Assembly (NCBI RefSeq): GCF_000165505.1 | Contig: NC_014633.1 | Coordinates: 806,001 to 870,000, forward strand | Direction of reading: 5' to 3' | DNA from: Ilyobacter polytropus DSM 2926 | GTDB lineage: Bacteria > Fusobacteriota > Fusobacteriia > Fusobacteriales > Fusobacteriaceae | DNA: 64,000 nucleotides | Shown: piece after piece, positions 25,569 to 34,177 of the stretch | How the letters are laid out: each line of letters opens with the position of its first letter | Numbering within the stretch: position 1 is the first letter of the stretch | The notes under the pieces: model-generated | The model's database searches: none | What the model was told of the DNA's origin: nothing | What the model saw: the letters and a program-made list of their open reading frames with translations, nothing else | Made by a program: the position numbers and the translations under genes

Positions 25569-26819
25569 CTATCTTCCCTTTCCAAATAAAACAATCTTTA
25601 TCGTCTTAAAAAAAATCAATATATCTAATATGATTTTCTGGTGTTTAATATAATAAAGGTCATATTCTAGCTTCCTAAGAGAATCCTCTATACTCGACCC
25701 ATAGGGGTACATCACCTGGGCCCACCCTGTGAGTCCAGGCCTCACAAGATGTCTCATATTATAATAAGGCAGTTCCCTTTCCAGCTGATCTATAAAAATT
25801 CTCCTTTCTGGTCTCGGACCGATGAAACTCATCTCTCCTTTCAATATATTCCAAAGCTGCGGGAGCTCGTCTATCCTGGCCTTCCTCATAAAATTTCCAA
25901 ACTTAGTTATTCTCGGATCATTCTCACTGGACCACTGAGGTCCATTTTTTTCTGCATCAGCCCTCATAGACCTGAACTTAATGAGTTCAAACTCTTTTCC
26001 TCCAAGTCCAACCCTCTTCTGTCGGTAAAAAACAGGCCCCTCGCTCTCAAGCTTTATAATAACAGAAGACAAAATCATTATCGGAAGGGTCAAAATCCCA
26101 AAAATTATAGCTAACCCAATATCTGCAATAGTTTTTACCTTTTTTTCAAAACCATCACTTAATATTTCAAACCCACTGCTTAAGAGAAACCATTTATCAG
26201 ATATATTTTTAACATCTATTTTTTTTTCTATCTCTTCTTGATATTGCCAGGTAAGCAGTACGCGAATTCCTCTCAATTTCATTTTTAGAAATTCATTCTG
26301 GTGAACATTTGATATCTCCTCTTTTACAACCACTGCCTCTATACCCTCATCTTCTAAACAAGAAAAAATATTCATCTCATTTAAATCTTTAATCCTTCTG
26401 ACAAAATTGAAAAAATTGATTCTACTACCCAAAATACATTTTTCAAAATCTTCTTGAGAACCAACAAAAATAGCCTTTGTATCCTGTTTCACAAATTTAA
26501 CTATAATCTCTCTCAATATATTACTAAAAAACCAAAGTATCAGGAATTTGAAAAACAAAATGTTGCTCTTAGAAAAAGACCATAATAGAATTGACAAAGC
26601 TATATTAATAACAGATGATGTTATCCAAGGGCTGTACTTACCCTTTTTATCATCAAAATTTAAAAAATCTGTCAGATAATAGTAAAAATATAACATGAAA
26701 AATATAGTATAAACATAGATTTTCATTGGAGTTCCATAATAAAAGTTCCCAAAATAAAATAAAAAGTAAAATAAAATTATGTAAACTGTACGAAAATACC
26801 CTAGATGTCTTGTTTTCAT
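25569..26819 (-). CDS. Undecaprenyl-phosphate sugar phosphotransferase (WcaJ/WbaP type)
   Basis: A 416-residue membrane protein that should transfer the first sugar phosphate to undecaprenyl phosphate and so begin repeat-unit synthesis. The N-terminal ~110 residues contain four to five hydrophobic segments; a central soluble region follows; the C-terminal bacterial sugar transferase domain begins with a membrane segment near residue 225 and contains EGPVFYRQKRVG, KFRSMRADAE, ARIDELPQLWNIL and SFIGPRPER, the family's catalytic signatures. It is the promoter-proximal gene of the cluster; start ATG follows AAAGGGAG. The first sugar cannot be told from sequence. Confidence 0.92.
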   Translation of the reverse strand: MKTRHLGYFRTVYIILFYFLFYFGNFYYGTPMKIYVYTIFFMLYFYYYLTDFLNFDDKKGKYSPWITSSVINIALSILLWSFSKSNILFFKFLILWFFSNILREIIVKFVKQDTKAIFVGSQEDFEKCILGSRINFFNFVRRIKDLNEMNIFSCLEDEGIEAVVVKEEISNVHQNEFLKMKLRGIRVLLTWQYQEEIEKKIDVKNISDKWFLLSSGFEILSDGFEKKVKTIADIGLAIIFGILTLPIMILSSVIIKLESEGPVFYRQKRVGLGGKEFELIKFRSMRADAEKNGPQWSSENDPRITKFGNFMRKARIDELPQLWNILKGEMSFIGPRPERRIFIDQLERELPYYNMRHLVRPGLTGWAQVMYPYGSSIEDSLRKLEYDLYYIKHQKIILDILIFFKTIKIVLFGKGR

Positions 26820-27035
26820 AAAAACTCCCTTTTATCACCGGTGAATAATACTAGATATGTCGACTTAACTTTTTTTGAATTTGAATAAAATTTCAATAAT
26901 CTTCTAAAAAATTTTGTAATAATTTTAACTGATAAGCTACTCTGAAGAGTTTTAACACTTATATTTTTAATTAACTGTTAATCTTATTCATATCTACTGT
27001 CAATATAGTTTACTATAGAAATCATCGGTTGCATA

Positions 27036-27081
27036 ATAAAAAACCTGTAAAAAAACTTTTTCAAGTCTTGGCCACAGGTTC
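27036..27081 (-). terminator. Terminator after the small cysteine-containing protein gene
   Basis: Minus strand AACCTGT and ACAGGTT enclose a 25-nt loop and are followed by a T-rich run. Between it and the cluster start (26820) nothing gene-like is seen; the cluster promoter must lie there but is not obvious. Confidence 0.65.
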
Positions 27082-27097
27082 TATTTTATCTTTTTAT

Positions 27098-27382
27098 TCA
27101 GCTGACATTAAAATTTTTTTTCAGCTTTTCTATCATATAGATGGCCTTATCGGCATCTTTTTCAGCCATTATAAAAAGTTTCCCAAGAGGGCTCTTTAAC
27201 GCACTGTGATCCATACATGGATTTGAGCACCCAGATACCAGAAGCCATATATCTGCATTCTCAGAGTCTTCCTGAGATATAAAGACATCCTTACTAAAGT
27301 AATCTTTTATCTTTTCAAAAGCCACATCAGAATCATACTCGATATGACTGCATCCTTTGCATTTCATAACCCCTATTTTCAT
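27098..27382 (-). CDS. Small cysteine-rich protein of unknown function
   Basis: A 94-residue cytoplasmic protein. It has a CKGC motif at the N terminus (MKIGVMKCKGCSH) and a second cysteine pair in VSGCSNPCMDH near residue 55, which together could bind a metal ion or form disulfides. The layout is loosely like CGGC-type metal-binding proteins but I do not see that signature, so no family is assigned. The ATG at 27382 lies 8 nt after AGGGGG and is preferred over the GTG three codons upstream. It has its own terminator and no obvious operon partner. Confidence 0.7.
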   Translation of the reverse strand: MKIGVMKCKGCSHIEYDSDVAFEKIKDYFSKDVFISQEDSENADIWLLVSGCSNPCMDHSALKSPLGKLFIMAEKDADKAIYMIEKLKKNFNVS

Positions 27383-27503
27383 GAGAACCACCCCCTATAC
27401 CCTCTAAATTAATAAAGTTTAAATTACGTATAATATAATTACCGAAAACAATCTTCTTTCCTTTTAAATAAACTGGAAAATTATGTTTCTTTTATCCTTT
27501 ATC

Positions 27504-28211
27504 TCACCTGTAAACTTTTATATAATCCAGGTAAGATACTGCACTTTCCTTTGTATTATCTGTGTCATTCATTATTATTATGCTAGCTAGAGCAGGAGGC
27601 TCTTTTCCGAAGGCCCTTATATAGTCTTTTACAATATCTACTTTTTCAGTCTTCCACATCCCCACATGGGCATCTCCCTTTTGAAGGAGTATCATCTGAG
27701 CCTGGTTGGTATATGCGTTGGCTATAATATCCTCTTCATGATTTTTATTTGCCCATATGTAATTGAGAGAACTGTCAGGAGGATAGTCGCCGTAAAGAAG
27801 TTTGGCAGTATTATATTTAATACGTTTCCCGAAGCTAGCTTTTTCAGAGTCATATTTAAAGGCAATATATATTCTGATAGAATAATCGTCGCCCTCCTTT
27901 GATTTTGCATCTCCGTTTTTTATTATGTTCTCCACCTTCCACTTCCACTCTATAATTGGATACTGATATACATCAAAGTCACCCTTATAAATAATGGCAG
28001 AAGCCGAGGTCTTACTTTCAGTTTTCAAGATATCTCCCTCTATTATAGTGTATACAGAATGTTCTTTTATTTTGGGGAATTCATAGGCCTCCCAGTTGTC
28101 TAGATTTTTAAACTCCTCATTTATCCTAACCTCTTCTACAGGTTCAGAAAAAGTCACTAAGACTGTCGTGGCAAAAATAAGAATGATTACGATAATACGT
28201 TTTATGTTCAC
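27504..28211 (-). CDS. DUF3047-type exported protein
   Basis: A 235-residue protein with an N-terminal signal sequence (about 22 residues, KRIIVIILIFATTVLVTFS). The body shows EWKWKVENII near residue 88, DDYSIRIYIAFKY near residue 108, LNYIWANK near residue 148 and VSYLDYIKVYR at the end, the pattern of the DUF3047 family, whose role is unknown and whose fold is probably a beta-sandwich. Start is GTG, 5 nt after GGGAGG. It is followed by no clear partner and preceded by the dispersed repeat, so probably a single-gene unit. Confidence 0.8.
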   Translation of the reverse strand: MNIKRIIVIILIFATTVLVTFSEPVEEVRINEEFKNLDNWEAYEFPKIKEHSVYTIIEGDILKTESKTSASAIIYKGDFDVYQYPIIEWKWKVENIIKNGDAKSKEGDDYSIRIYIAFKYDSEKASFGKRIKYNTAKLLYGDYPPDSSLNYIWANKNHEEDIIANAYTNQAQMILLQKGDAHVGMWKTEKVDIVKDYIRAFGKEPPALASIIIMNDTDNTKESAVSYLDYIKVYR

Positions 28212-28291
28212 TTAAACCTCCCTAAAGAATAATTTTTCGATTTAAAATGGTTAAATATATTTGACCTGAATTAACTTAAATTTCTATTTAG

Positions 28292-28790
28292 AATAAATTA
28301 CTGACTTTATCGGAACCTGTTACTTTTCTCTTGAAAGAAAAGTAACCAAAAGTTCAAGAATTTTCAAATGTCTAGGAAGTAGATATTTCTTTTATCGCCT
28401 TTGTGAGCTACAGTCCTCGGTTCCCTGCGGAACTTATTCTGTAGGACGGCTGAGTGCAGGTTCTTTTCTGTATAAGCCCTGTGACTTGAAAATTCAAAAA
28501 ATATAAAAGCATATGGTCTCGCTTAAGAAGCAGGCGCAAAGGTATACCAAAGTTTACGCACACAAAAGGTTTTTTTTAGTTTTTGGCAATTGATAAAATA
28601 AGCGTTAAGAATGACTGAGAGAAATCTCTAGAAAAAATCAACTGTCTGAGCGCAGCGAGTTTTGATTTTTACTTAGATTTCCGAAGGAATTTAGCTTATT
28701 TTTCACAGGCCTTGATTTTTGGTTACTTTTCATCAAGGAAAAGTAACGGAACTTTGGAGAAATTCAATAATTTAATTTAAAATAAAGTTA
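28292..28790 (+). repeat. Dispersed intergenic repeat, copy 2, with terminal inverted repeats (MITE-like)
   Basis: A gene-free element of about 500 nt. The left arm (28319-28358) and the right arm (28711-28747) are inverted copies of each other: both contain GTTACTTTTC...GAAAAGTAACC followed by an AAAA(G/A)(T)TCAAG segment, and the outer flanks (28292-28318 and 28748-28790) also resemble each other in inverted orientation. Each arm is itself a palindrome. The inner right half from AGCGTTAAGAAT to the right arm matches copy 1 at 7465-7690. No transposase or other gene is inside, so it is a non-autonomous or structural repeat. Confidence 0.85.
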
Positions 28791-28799
28791 ATCCTTAAT

Positions 28800-29294
28800 T
28801 TACCTCGGTTCTATTATTATAGTCACAGGAAGTTGGAGAAGCTCCCATATTTCGTCCATCTCTTCATTTGTGACCCCTATACACCCCTCAGTCCACTCTT
28901 CTTTAGACAGACTGCCCTTTTTCTGCCCGTGTATGGTGATATCTCCCCCTGGATCCCACCCCTTTTGTGCTGCAGCGGCCTTGTCCTTTTCATTGGGGTA
29001 GGATATATGGATACTCTTATAATAAATACTCTGACTGTTTTTATAGTCGAGAGTATAAATCCCCTCGGGAGTTTTATTGTCTCCAGATTTTCCCTTGTGC
29101 CCTATAGGATCTATCCCCAAAGATATATCATAGATTTTTATCACCTGGTTTCCTGACATAAGAAACATCTTTTTCGAAGATTTATCTACTTTTACAAGAT
29201 CTATTTTTTTATCTGCATAAACTGCAGAACAGATAATAAAAAATATAAGTAAAAACTTATTAGTTAATTTAGTTGATATTCTCTTCATATTCAT
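28800..29294 (-). CDS. L,D-transpeptidase (YkuD domain) with signal peptide
   Basis: A 164-residue exported protein. The first ~25 residues form a signal peptide ending near VYA. The rest is a YkuD domain with DPIGHKGKSGDNKTPEG near residue 60 and the catalytic DITIHGQ...WTEGCIGVTNEEM near residues 124-148, with the active cysteine in EGCIG. By family knowledge it would cross-link peptidoglycan through meso-DAP or attach proteins to it. The start is uncertain: GTG at 29303 overlaps the upstream stop; ATG at 29294 is chosen and translation is probably coupled to the upstream small membrane protein. Confidence 0.85.
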   Translation of the reverse strand: MNMKRISTKLTNKFLLIFFIICSAVYADKKIDLVKVDKSSKKMFLMSGNQVIKIYDISLGIDPIGHKGKSGDNKTPEGIYTLDYKNSQSIYYKSIHISYPNEKDKAAAAQKGWDPGGDITIHGQKKGSLSKEEWTEGCIGVTNEEMDEIWELLQLPVTIIIEPR

Positions 29295-29299
29295 TTTTA

Positions 29300-29542
29300 T
29301 CACTCTATTATTAATAAAACAATATAGGGAGCCAAATTAAACAAAAAAATACCCAGTTTGTAAAAGGCCATTCCCTTATAATGAATAGCGTGAAACTCCT
29401 CTAAAGAAATTTTAAACCATCTGCTGTGAAATTGATAGATCCAGTTGCTTCCCCCAATAAACATGAGCATCCAAAAGAAAAGAGCTATACTATTTATGAT
29501 TGTACACCAAAGAAAAAAATCCTGAAAAAATTTTATATTCAT
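29300..29542 (-). CDS. Small membrane protein, DUF6868-like
   Basis: An 80-residue protein with two hydrophobic segments: DFFLWCTIINSIALFFWMLM near the N terminus and LGIFLFNLAPYIVLLI at the C terminus, separated by WIYQFHSRWFKISLEEFHAI and HYKGMAFYK. The pattern matches small proteins of the DUF6868 group as I know them; function unknown. The ATG at 29542 has AAGGAGG 5-6 nt upstream; an extension to 29584 has no such support. It directly precedes and overlaps the start region of the L,D-transpeptidase gene, so they probably form an operon. Confidence 0.75.
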   Translation of the reverse strand: MNIKFFQDFFLWCTIINSIALFFWMLMFIGGSNWIYQFHSRWFKISLEEFHAIHYKGMAFYKLGIFLFNLAPYIVLLIIE

Positions 29543-29727
29543 AAATCCTCCTTTTTTTAACTTTTTGATAACTTTACTCGTCAAAAAATTGCTAGATCAG
29601 TTTAAAATAATAAACTGTTTTTGGATATTATTAAAAACCTTTACTTGACTTGTAATTGTATATCGACTATAAATGAATTATTGAACTTTTTTAAAAAAAT
29701 TATAGTTTGAAAAATTTAAAAAAATAT

Positions 29728-29761
29728 AAGAATTATAATACCAACTTATATTATAATTCTT
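29728..29761. repeat. AT-only inverted repeat in a divergent intergenic region
   Basis: AAGAATTATAAT and ATTATAATTCTT are a perfect 12-bp inverted pair with a 10-nt loop, each arm containing TATAAT. It lies in the ~316-nt gap between the divergent genes at 29542 (minus) and 29859 (plus). It could be an operator, or symmetrical -10 elements; well-spaced -35 boxes were not found. Nothing else is seen in the gap. Confidence 0.45.
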
Positions 29762-29858
29762 GAATAAGTTATCAACTCCTTTTTTAATGTGTAAAATATA
29801 AGAAAAAATCTGAAACCAAAATTTTATTGAACTAAATATACTGGGAGGAATATCCGTT

Positions 29859-30467
29859 ATGAGTTGGAACATGATAATTCTACCTGTGGTCGCATCTGCA
29901 TTCTTGGCAGTTGGTGGTTACAGCGCCGTCTCTTCTCTAAAAAAGCAAAATTTAATAAAAGAATTGGCAAAAAATAATAAGCTGATTTTTAAAAATAAAG
30001 AGACCAAAATTTTGGAGAAAAAACTTAATAAAAAACTCGCCATCGAAGGAAAGGGAAAAATGAGGTCTTTTATCAAGGTGAGGGATCTTATTAAGGACGA
30101 TGAGGTCTCAGTTTTCAGATATATTGAGCTTTTGGATCTAGGAAAAGAAGATCCCGATGAAAAACCCCAGCAGGCCCGTGTCGGAGCTTCCTTTGAGGTC
30201 CCTTTAGATGTTGATCTTTTTTTTACCACAGACGAAGAAAAAGAATTTTTCAGTTTATATCCAGCAGGGAAGCTTCTTTCTAAAGACGGATATTTCCAGA
30301 AAATAAAACCCATATTAGAGGAAAACCCCCATGAAAACCCCGTGACAGTAAGCTTCAGAAGAGGAAGGGCTTTGCTCTATGTCAACACAAACACAAAATC
30401 CAAAGAGAATATAAAAGACCTTCAGTATTTGGTAGATATAAGCAGAAAAATAAAAGAGGCAGTTTGA
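29859..30467 (+). CDS. Membrane-anchored protein of unknown function
   Basis: A 202-residue protein with one N-terminal hydrophobic segment (about residues 5-26, MIILPVVASAFLAVGGYSAV) that looks like an uncleaved anchor, then a basic stretch and a mixed charged domain containing RVGASFEVPLDVDLFFTTDEE near residue 107 and VTVSFRRGRALLYVNTN near residue 165. I recognise no family. Start ATG follows GGGAGGA. It is a single gene with its own terminator, whose stem includes the last codons. Confidence 0.75.
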   Translation: MSWNMIILPVVASAFLAVGGYSAVSSLKKQNLIKELAKNNKLIFKNKETKILEKKLNKKLAIEGKGKMRSFIKVRDLIKDDEVSVFRYIELLDLGKEDPDEKPQQARVGASFEVPLDVDLFFTTDEEKEFFSLYPAGKLLSKDGYFQKIKPILEENPHENPVTVSFRRGRALLYVNTNTKSKENIKDLQYLVDISRKIKEAV

Positions 30468-30492
30468 GTTAATCTTAAACTGCCTCTTTTTT
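30452..30492 (+). terminator. Intrinsic terminator overlapping the gene end
   Basis: AAAAGAGGCAGTTT and AAACTGCCTCTTTT form a 14-bp stem followed by T residues; the stop codon lies in the loop. Confidence 0.93.
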
Positions 30493-30753
30493 CTTTACAT
30501 AAATTATAACAAAATAAAAAATATCTATAATAATCTCAACTTTTCCAAAAACATGGAAAAAATCAAAATCTTCTCCTTTAAAAATTAAAAAAGCCATACA
30601 ACTTATAAAAACATTAAGAGGAAATTTTCAAAATAGCTTATAAAATACTTGTAGAAAGTATTATATAAAGATAGATAGCTCAGGTTAATTTATTAAATGC
30701 TGATTTTCTAAGAGAAAAGTAGCAGAAGAATATTTATAAACAGGAGGATACAT

Positions 30754-31509
30754 ATGAAAAAAATAAGATGTTTTATAATGATGATTTTTTTTATTACAAT
30801 AACTGCAACCTCTATAGGAGCCTCTCTTAAATCTATATCATACAAGATAGATGATAAAGTTTATGAAGGATACTACTCTATAAGCAAGTCCCCTGAAGCT
30901 CCACTAGTCCTTCTGGTTCACGACTGGGATGGACTCACAGACTATGAAATCAAACGTTCGGAGATGCTAGCAGATTTAGGATACTCTGTTTTCACAGTGG
31001 ACCTCTTTGGAAAAGGGATACGTCCTACCGAGATAAAAGACAGACGTCAACATACAGGAGAACTCTACGCTGACCGACAGAAAATGCGTTCACTTATGCT
31101 AGGAGCTCTTGAAGTGGCCAGATTAAAGGGTGGAAATATCCATAATGCTGTGGCTATGGGATATTGCTTTGGAGGTGCTGCAGTGCTTGAGTTTGCCAGA
31201 TCTGGTATAAATCTAAAAGGTTTTGCCACTTTTCACGGTGGACTAACTACTCCTGAGAATCAGGATTATTCCAGAACCAAGGGAAAAATCTTAATTCTCC
31301 ACGGTACTGCCGATGCAAATATCACAATGGATGACTTTGCAAAACTTGCAGTAGAGCTAGAAAATAACGGTGTTTCTCATGAAATGATAACTTACAGTCA
31401 AGCTCCCCACGCCTTTACTGTCTTTGGGTCTAAAAGCTACAGAAAAGATGCCGATGAAAAATCATGGAAAAGATTCACTGAATTTTTAGAGGAAACTCTC
31501 AAAAGATAA
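30754..31509 (+). CDS. Dienelactone hydrolase family protein, exported
   Basis: An alpha/beta hydrolase of 251 residues with an N-terminal signal peptide (cleavage near SIGAS, residue 24). LLVHDWDGL near residue 53 gives the oxyanion region, MGYCFGGAA near residue 131 carries the nucleophilic cysteine of the dienelactone hydrolase type, HGTADANI holds the acid and APHAFT the catalytic histidine. Substrate is unknown; it acts in the periplasm if the signal is used. Start ATG follows AGGAGG. Ends in a bidirectional terminator facing mprF. Confidence 0.88.
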   Translation: MKKIRCFIMMIFFITITATSIGASLKSISYKIDDKVYEGYYSISKSPEAPLVLLVHDWDGLTDYEIKRSEMLADLGYSVFTVDLFGKGIRPTEIKDRRQHTGELYADRQKMRSLMLGALEVARLKGGNIHNAVAMGYCFGGAAVLEFARSGINLKGFATFHGGLTTPENQDYSRTKGKILILHGTADANITMDDFAKLAVELENNGVSHEMITYSQAPHAFTVFGSKSYRKDADEKSWKRFTEFLEETLKR

Positions 31510-31512
31510 ACT

Positions 31513-31548
31513 AAAATAAAACACCAGACTTTTCTGGTGTTTTATTTT
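31513..31548. terminator. Bidirectional intrinsic terminator
   Basis: AAAATAAAACACCAGA and TCTGGTGTTTTATTTT, a 16-bp perfect stem with a 4-nt loop, between convergent genes. Confidence 0.93.
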
Positions 31549-31587
31549 ACACAATTGCCAGCCAAATTAAATCCAATAATAAAATAT

Positions 31588-34128
31588 CTATTTTTTAATG
31601 ATCCCTTTCAATCCACCTGAAACAAGTATATAAACGTCCTTTAAAACACTTAAAAGAGAAAGATCTCCTGAAAAAACTATATATTTTGAGCGCCACTGTG
31701 GAGAAAATTTATCCTTATAATTTCTTAGGCCCTTAAAGTTATAAAATTGTCCACCGAGATTAAAGACAAAATTTCCAAAACGATTCCAGAATACAGAGAG
31801 TTCTCTTCCCTCTATTCCAGACAAAGGAGCCATACCAAGGTTAAACCATTTATAATTATTTTCCTTACCCCAAAGCATGAGATTTATAAATAAAAATTCC
31901 ATAACAGAATCAGGGGAATCTGGTCTGTATCTCATTAAATCTATAGAAAGTTCATTTTTACCTGAAGTTTCCCAAAGGTTGCAAAAGGCAGTTATTTTTC
32001 CATTTTTTTCGATAACTCCTATTCTAAAGTTTTTTATATACCCTTCCTCAAAACTTCCAAGAGAGAATCTTTTTTCAGAACCTTTTTTCAAGTCAAGCCA
32101 CCCATCGGAAATCTCCTTAAGTTCATCTATTACACTCTCTATCTCCAATGGCTCAATTATTCTAAAGGAACACCCCTCTTTCTGTAGTTTGTTATAAGTG
32201 TATCTAAGCCCCTTCCGAGAACCTCCAGTAAGGGAAAACTCATATAAATCCACGACTGCTTCTTCACCTATTTTCAATACGTTTAATCCTATATCCAAAT
32301 AATAGTTTAAGTATTCTGTGCCAACCTCATAAAAGACAACTCTCTTACCATTTTTCATTGCTATTTCATAAAAAAGCCATATGAGCTCAGAAATACCTTC
32401 GCTGTTCCCTACAGGGTCTCCCATAGCGATCATGCTCTTACCACTGACTCCGTACATTATAAAAGAATCTCTATCTTTATCAAACACTATGGATTTATCT
32501 CCTATAAGAACTAAGTTGGAATATGTTTTTATAGATGTTGTAAGTATTTTTCTAGCATCTTCCATTCCCTTACCCTTGTTTTCCATTGTATAGTCAGTTA
32601 CAGGTTTCAGAAGCTTAGCAATTGTATAGAGAATTGTTGCTAAGGCTATTCCAAGAGTCGAACGTAAAAATCTAGGAGCATTTTTTTTAAACTCAAACTG
32701 CCACCAAAGTTCCTTGGAATATTCTACGTGTTTATAAGAAAAAAATCCTATCCAAAGAGCTGATGCAGTGGCTAAAAATATTAACAACATTCCGTTTACA
32801 CTCAAATAACTCGTAAGAGCTGAAGCTTTTCTGTAAAAATGTTTTTTCGAAGGAATCAGTAAAAGAAGTATAACAAAAAGTATAAAAGCTTCTTCATAAT
32901 CCCATCCTTTAAGAAGGGAAGACAAAATACCTATTACCAAGAGAAGTATCGATATAAAATAAGCACTGTTTAACCTTCGCTTTATACCTGTGGCTAGCAT
33001 CAAAAGTAAAAACCCTGTTATACTTCCGATAAAATGAGAAACCTCTAAAGTGGCAACTGGAAAAAATCTTTCCAGCCATTCTATCCTCCATAATTCCGAG
33101 GGAGTAGATCCAGATAACAGCATTATAAATCCTCCTGCAAACATCCCAGTAGCCAATACTAGAGGAACAAATGGAGCTATGAAACTATCAAAAAAATCTG
33201 CAAGTCGTGAAAAAGCTTCCCTCTTAACAGAAATTTCATAAGCCCCCAAGAGAGCAACGGCAAAAAATAAAGGGAGAAGATAATATATCATTCTATAAAG
33301 AATCAAACCACTCAATATTTCATGGACAGAAATAAACTGAGATAAAAATGAGATCATGATAAATTCAAAGGCCCCTATACCCCCAGGCAGATTGCTTATA
33401 ACACCGATTAGCTGCGCAGTTATAAATATAGACATAAATGTAAAAAAATTTATTTTAGCTGCATTTACTAAAAGTACATATAGTACACATCCAGCAATAC
33501 TCCATTCGACTAATGATAAAGATATCTGAATAAAGGTGATAGATAATGTTGGAAACTCAAAATGCCAATTTATATGCTTTCTTCCAATTGAAAAAACTAC
33601 ATAGCAAATAGACAGTAATATAAAAATAATCCCTATGCTTTTGTTGTCCTTTATGAAAAAATTGAATTTTGAAGGTATTGTCACAGGCCAGAATGTAAAA
33701 ATAAAACCTCCTGCAGCGATGAGTCCTATCCAAGAGGTTGAATAACAAAAGGTAATGATTTTTATTATTTTATTATATGGTACACCCCAAAGAGAAAAAA
33801 ATCTGAATCTTATGGCAGAAGAACTAAGGGCCGAAATTCCTAGATTATTTCCAAAAGCCCGACTGACAAAAGATACAAAAATTATTTTATAATATTCAAA
33901 TTTTAATCCTGTGTATCTAAAGGCAAGAGAGTCTAAAAAAATTAAAAGAATATAGCTTAAAATAGACAAAGAAACAGATATCAAAATCATTTCCCTATTT
34001 ATTTCTGAAACAGCATTTTTAATATCGGTGTAACTATAATTTGCAAGCTCTTTTTCGATTAAAATTATCGTAGCTATAAACAATATTATGCTTAATAAAA
34101 ATCTAAATATTTTAGATCTTTTCCTCAT
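31588..34128 (-). CDS. mprF: Phosphatidylglycerol lysyltransferase/flippase MprF
   Basis: An 846-residue membrane protein with the MprF layout: an N-terminal flippase region of many hydrophobic helices (to about residue 500; SNLPGGIGAFEFIM near residue 245 is the family signature) and a C-terminal cytoplasmic DUF2156 aminoacyltransferase domain (FIMYGVSGKSMIAMGDPVGN near residue 550, FNLGMAPLSGIEGRE near residue 760). By family knowledge it adds lysine (or another amino acid) from tRNA to phosphatidylglycerol and flips the product, reducing susceptibility to cationic peptides. Start ATG follows GGGAGG. Its function in this group of Gram-negative-type anaerobes is less studied. Confidence 0.92.
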   Translation of the reverse strand: MRKRSKIFRFLLSIILFIATIILIEKELANYSYTDIKNAVSEINREMILISVSLSILSYILLIFLDSLAFRYTGLKFEYYKIIFVSFVSRAFGNNLGISALSSSAIRFRFFSLWGVPYNKIIKIITFCYSTSWIGLIAAGGFIFTFWPVTIPSKFNFFIKDNKSIGIIFILLSICYVVFSIGRKHINWHFEFPTLSITFIQISLSLVEWSIAGCVLYVLLVNAAKINFFTFMSIFITAQLIGVISNLPGGIGAFEFIMISFLSQFISVHEILSGLILYRMIYYLLPLFFAVALLGAYEISVKREAFSRLADFFDSFIAPFVPLVLATGMFAGGFIMLLSGSTPSELWRIEWLERFFPVATLEVSHFIGSITGFLLLMLATGIKRRLNSAYFISILLLVIGILSSLLKGWDYEEAFILFVILLLLIPSKKHFYRKASALTSYLSVNGMLLIFLATASALWIGFFSYKHVEYSKELWWQFEFKKNAPRFLRSTLGIALATILYTIAKLLKPVTDYTMENKGKGMEDARKILTTSIKTYSNLVLIGDKSIVFDKDRDSFIMYGVSGKSMIAMGDPVGNSEGISELIWLFYEIAMKNGKRVVFYEVGTEYLNYYLDIGLNVLKIGEEAVVDLYEFSLTGGSRKGLRYTYNKLQKEGCSFRIIEPLEIESVIDELKEISDGWLDLKKGSEKRFSLGSFEEGYIKNFRIGVIEKNGKITAFCNLWETSGKNELSIDLMRYRPDSPDSVMEFLFINLMLWGKENNYKWFNLGMAPLSGIEGRELSVFWNRFGNFVFNLGGQFYNFKGLRNYKDKFSPQWRSKYIVFSGDLSLLSVLKDVYILVSGGLKGIIKK

Positions 34129-34177
34129 AAAATCCTCCCTAAGATGTTATTACTTGTTTATTATTTTTCTATAACTT

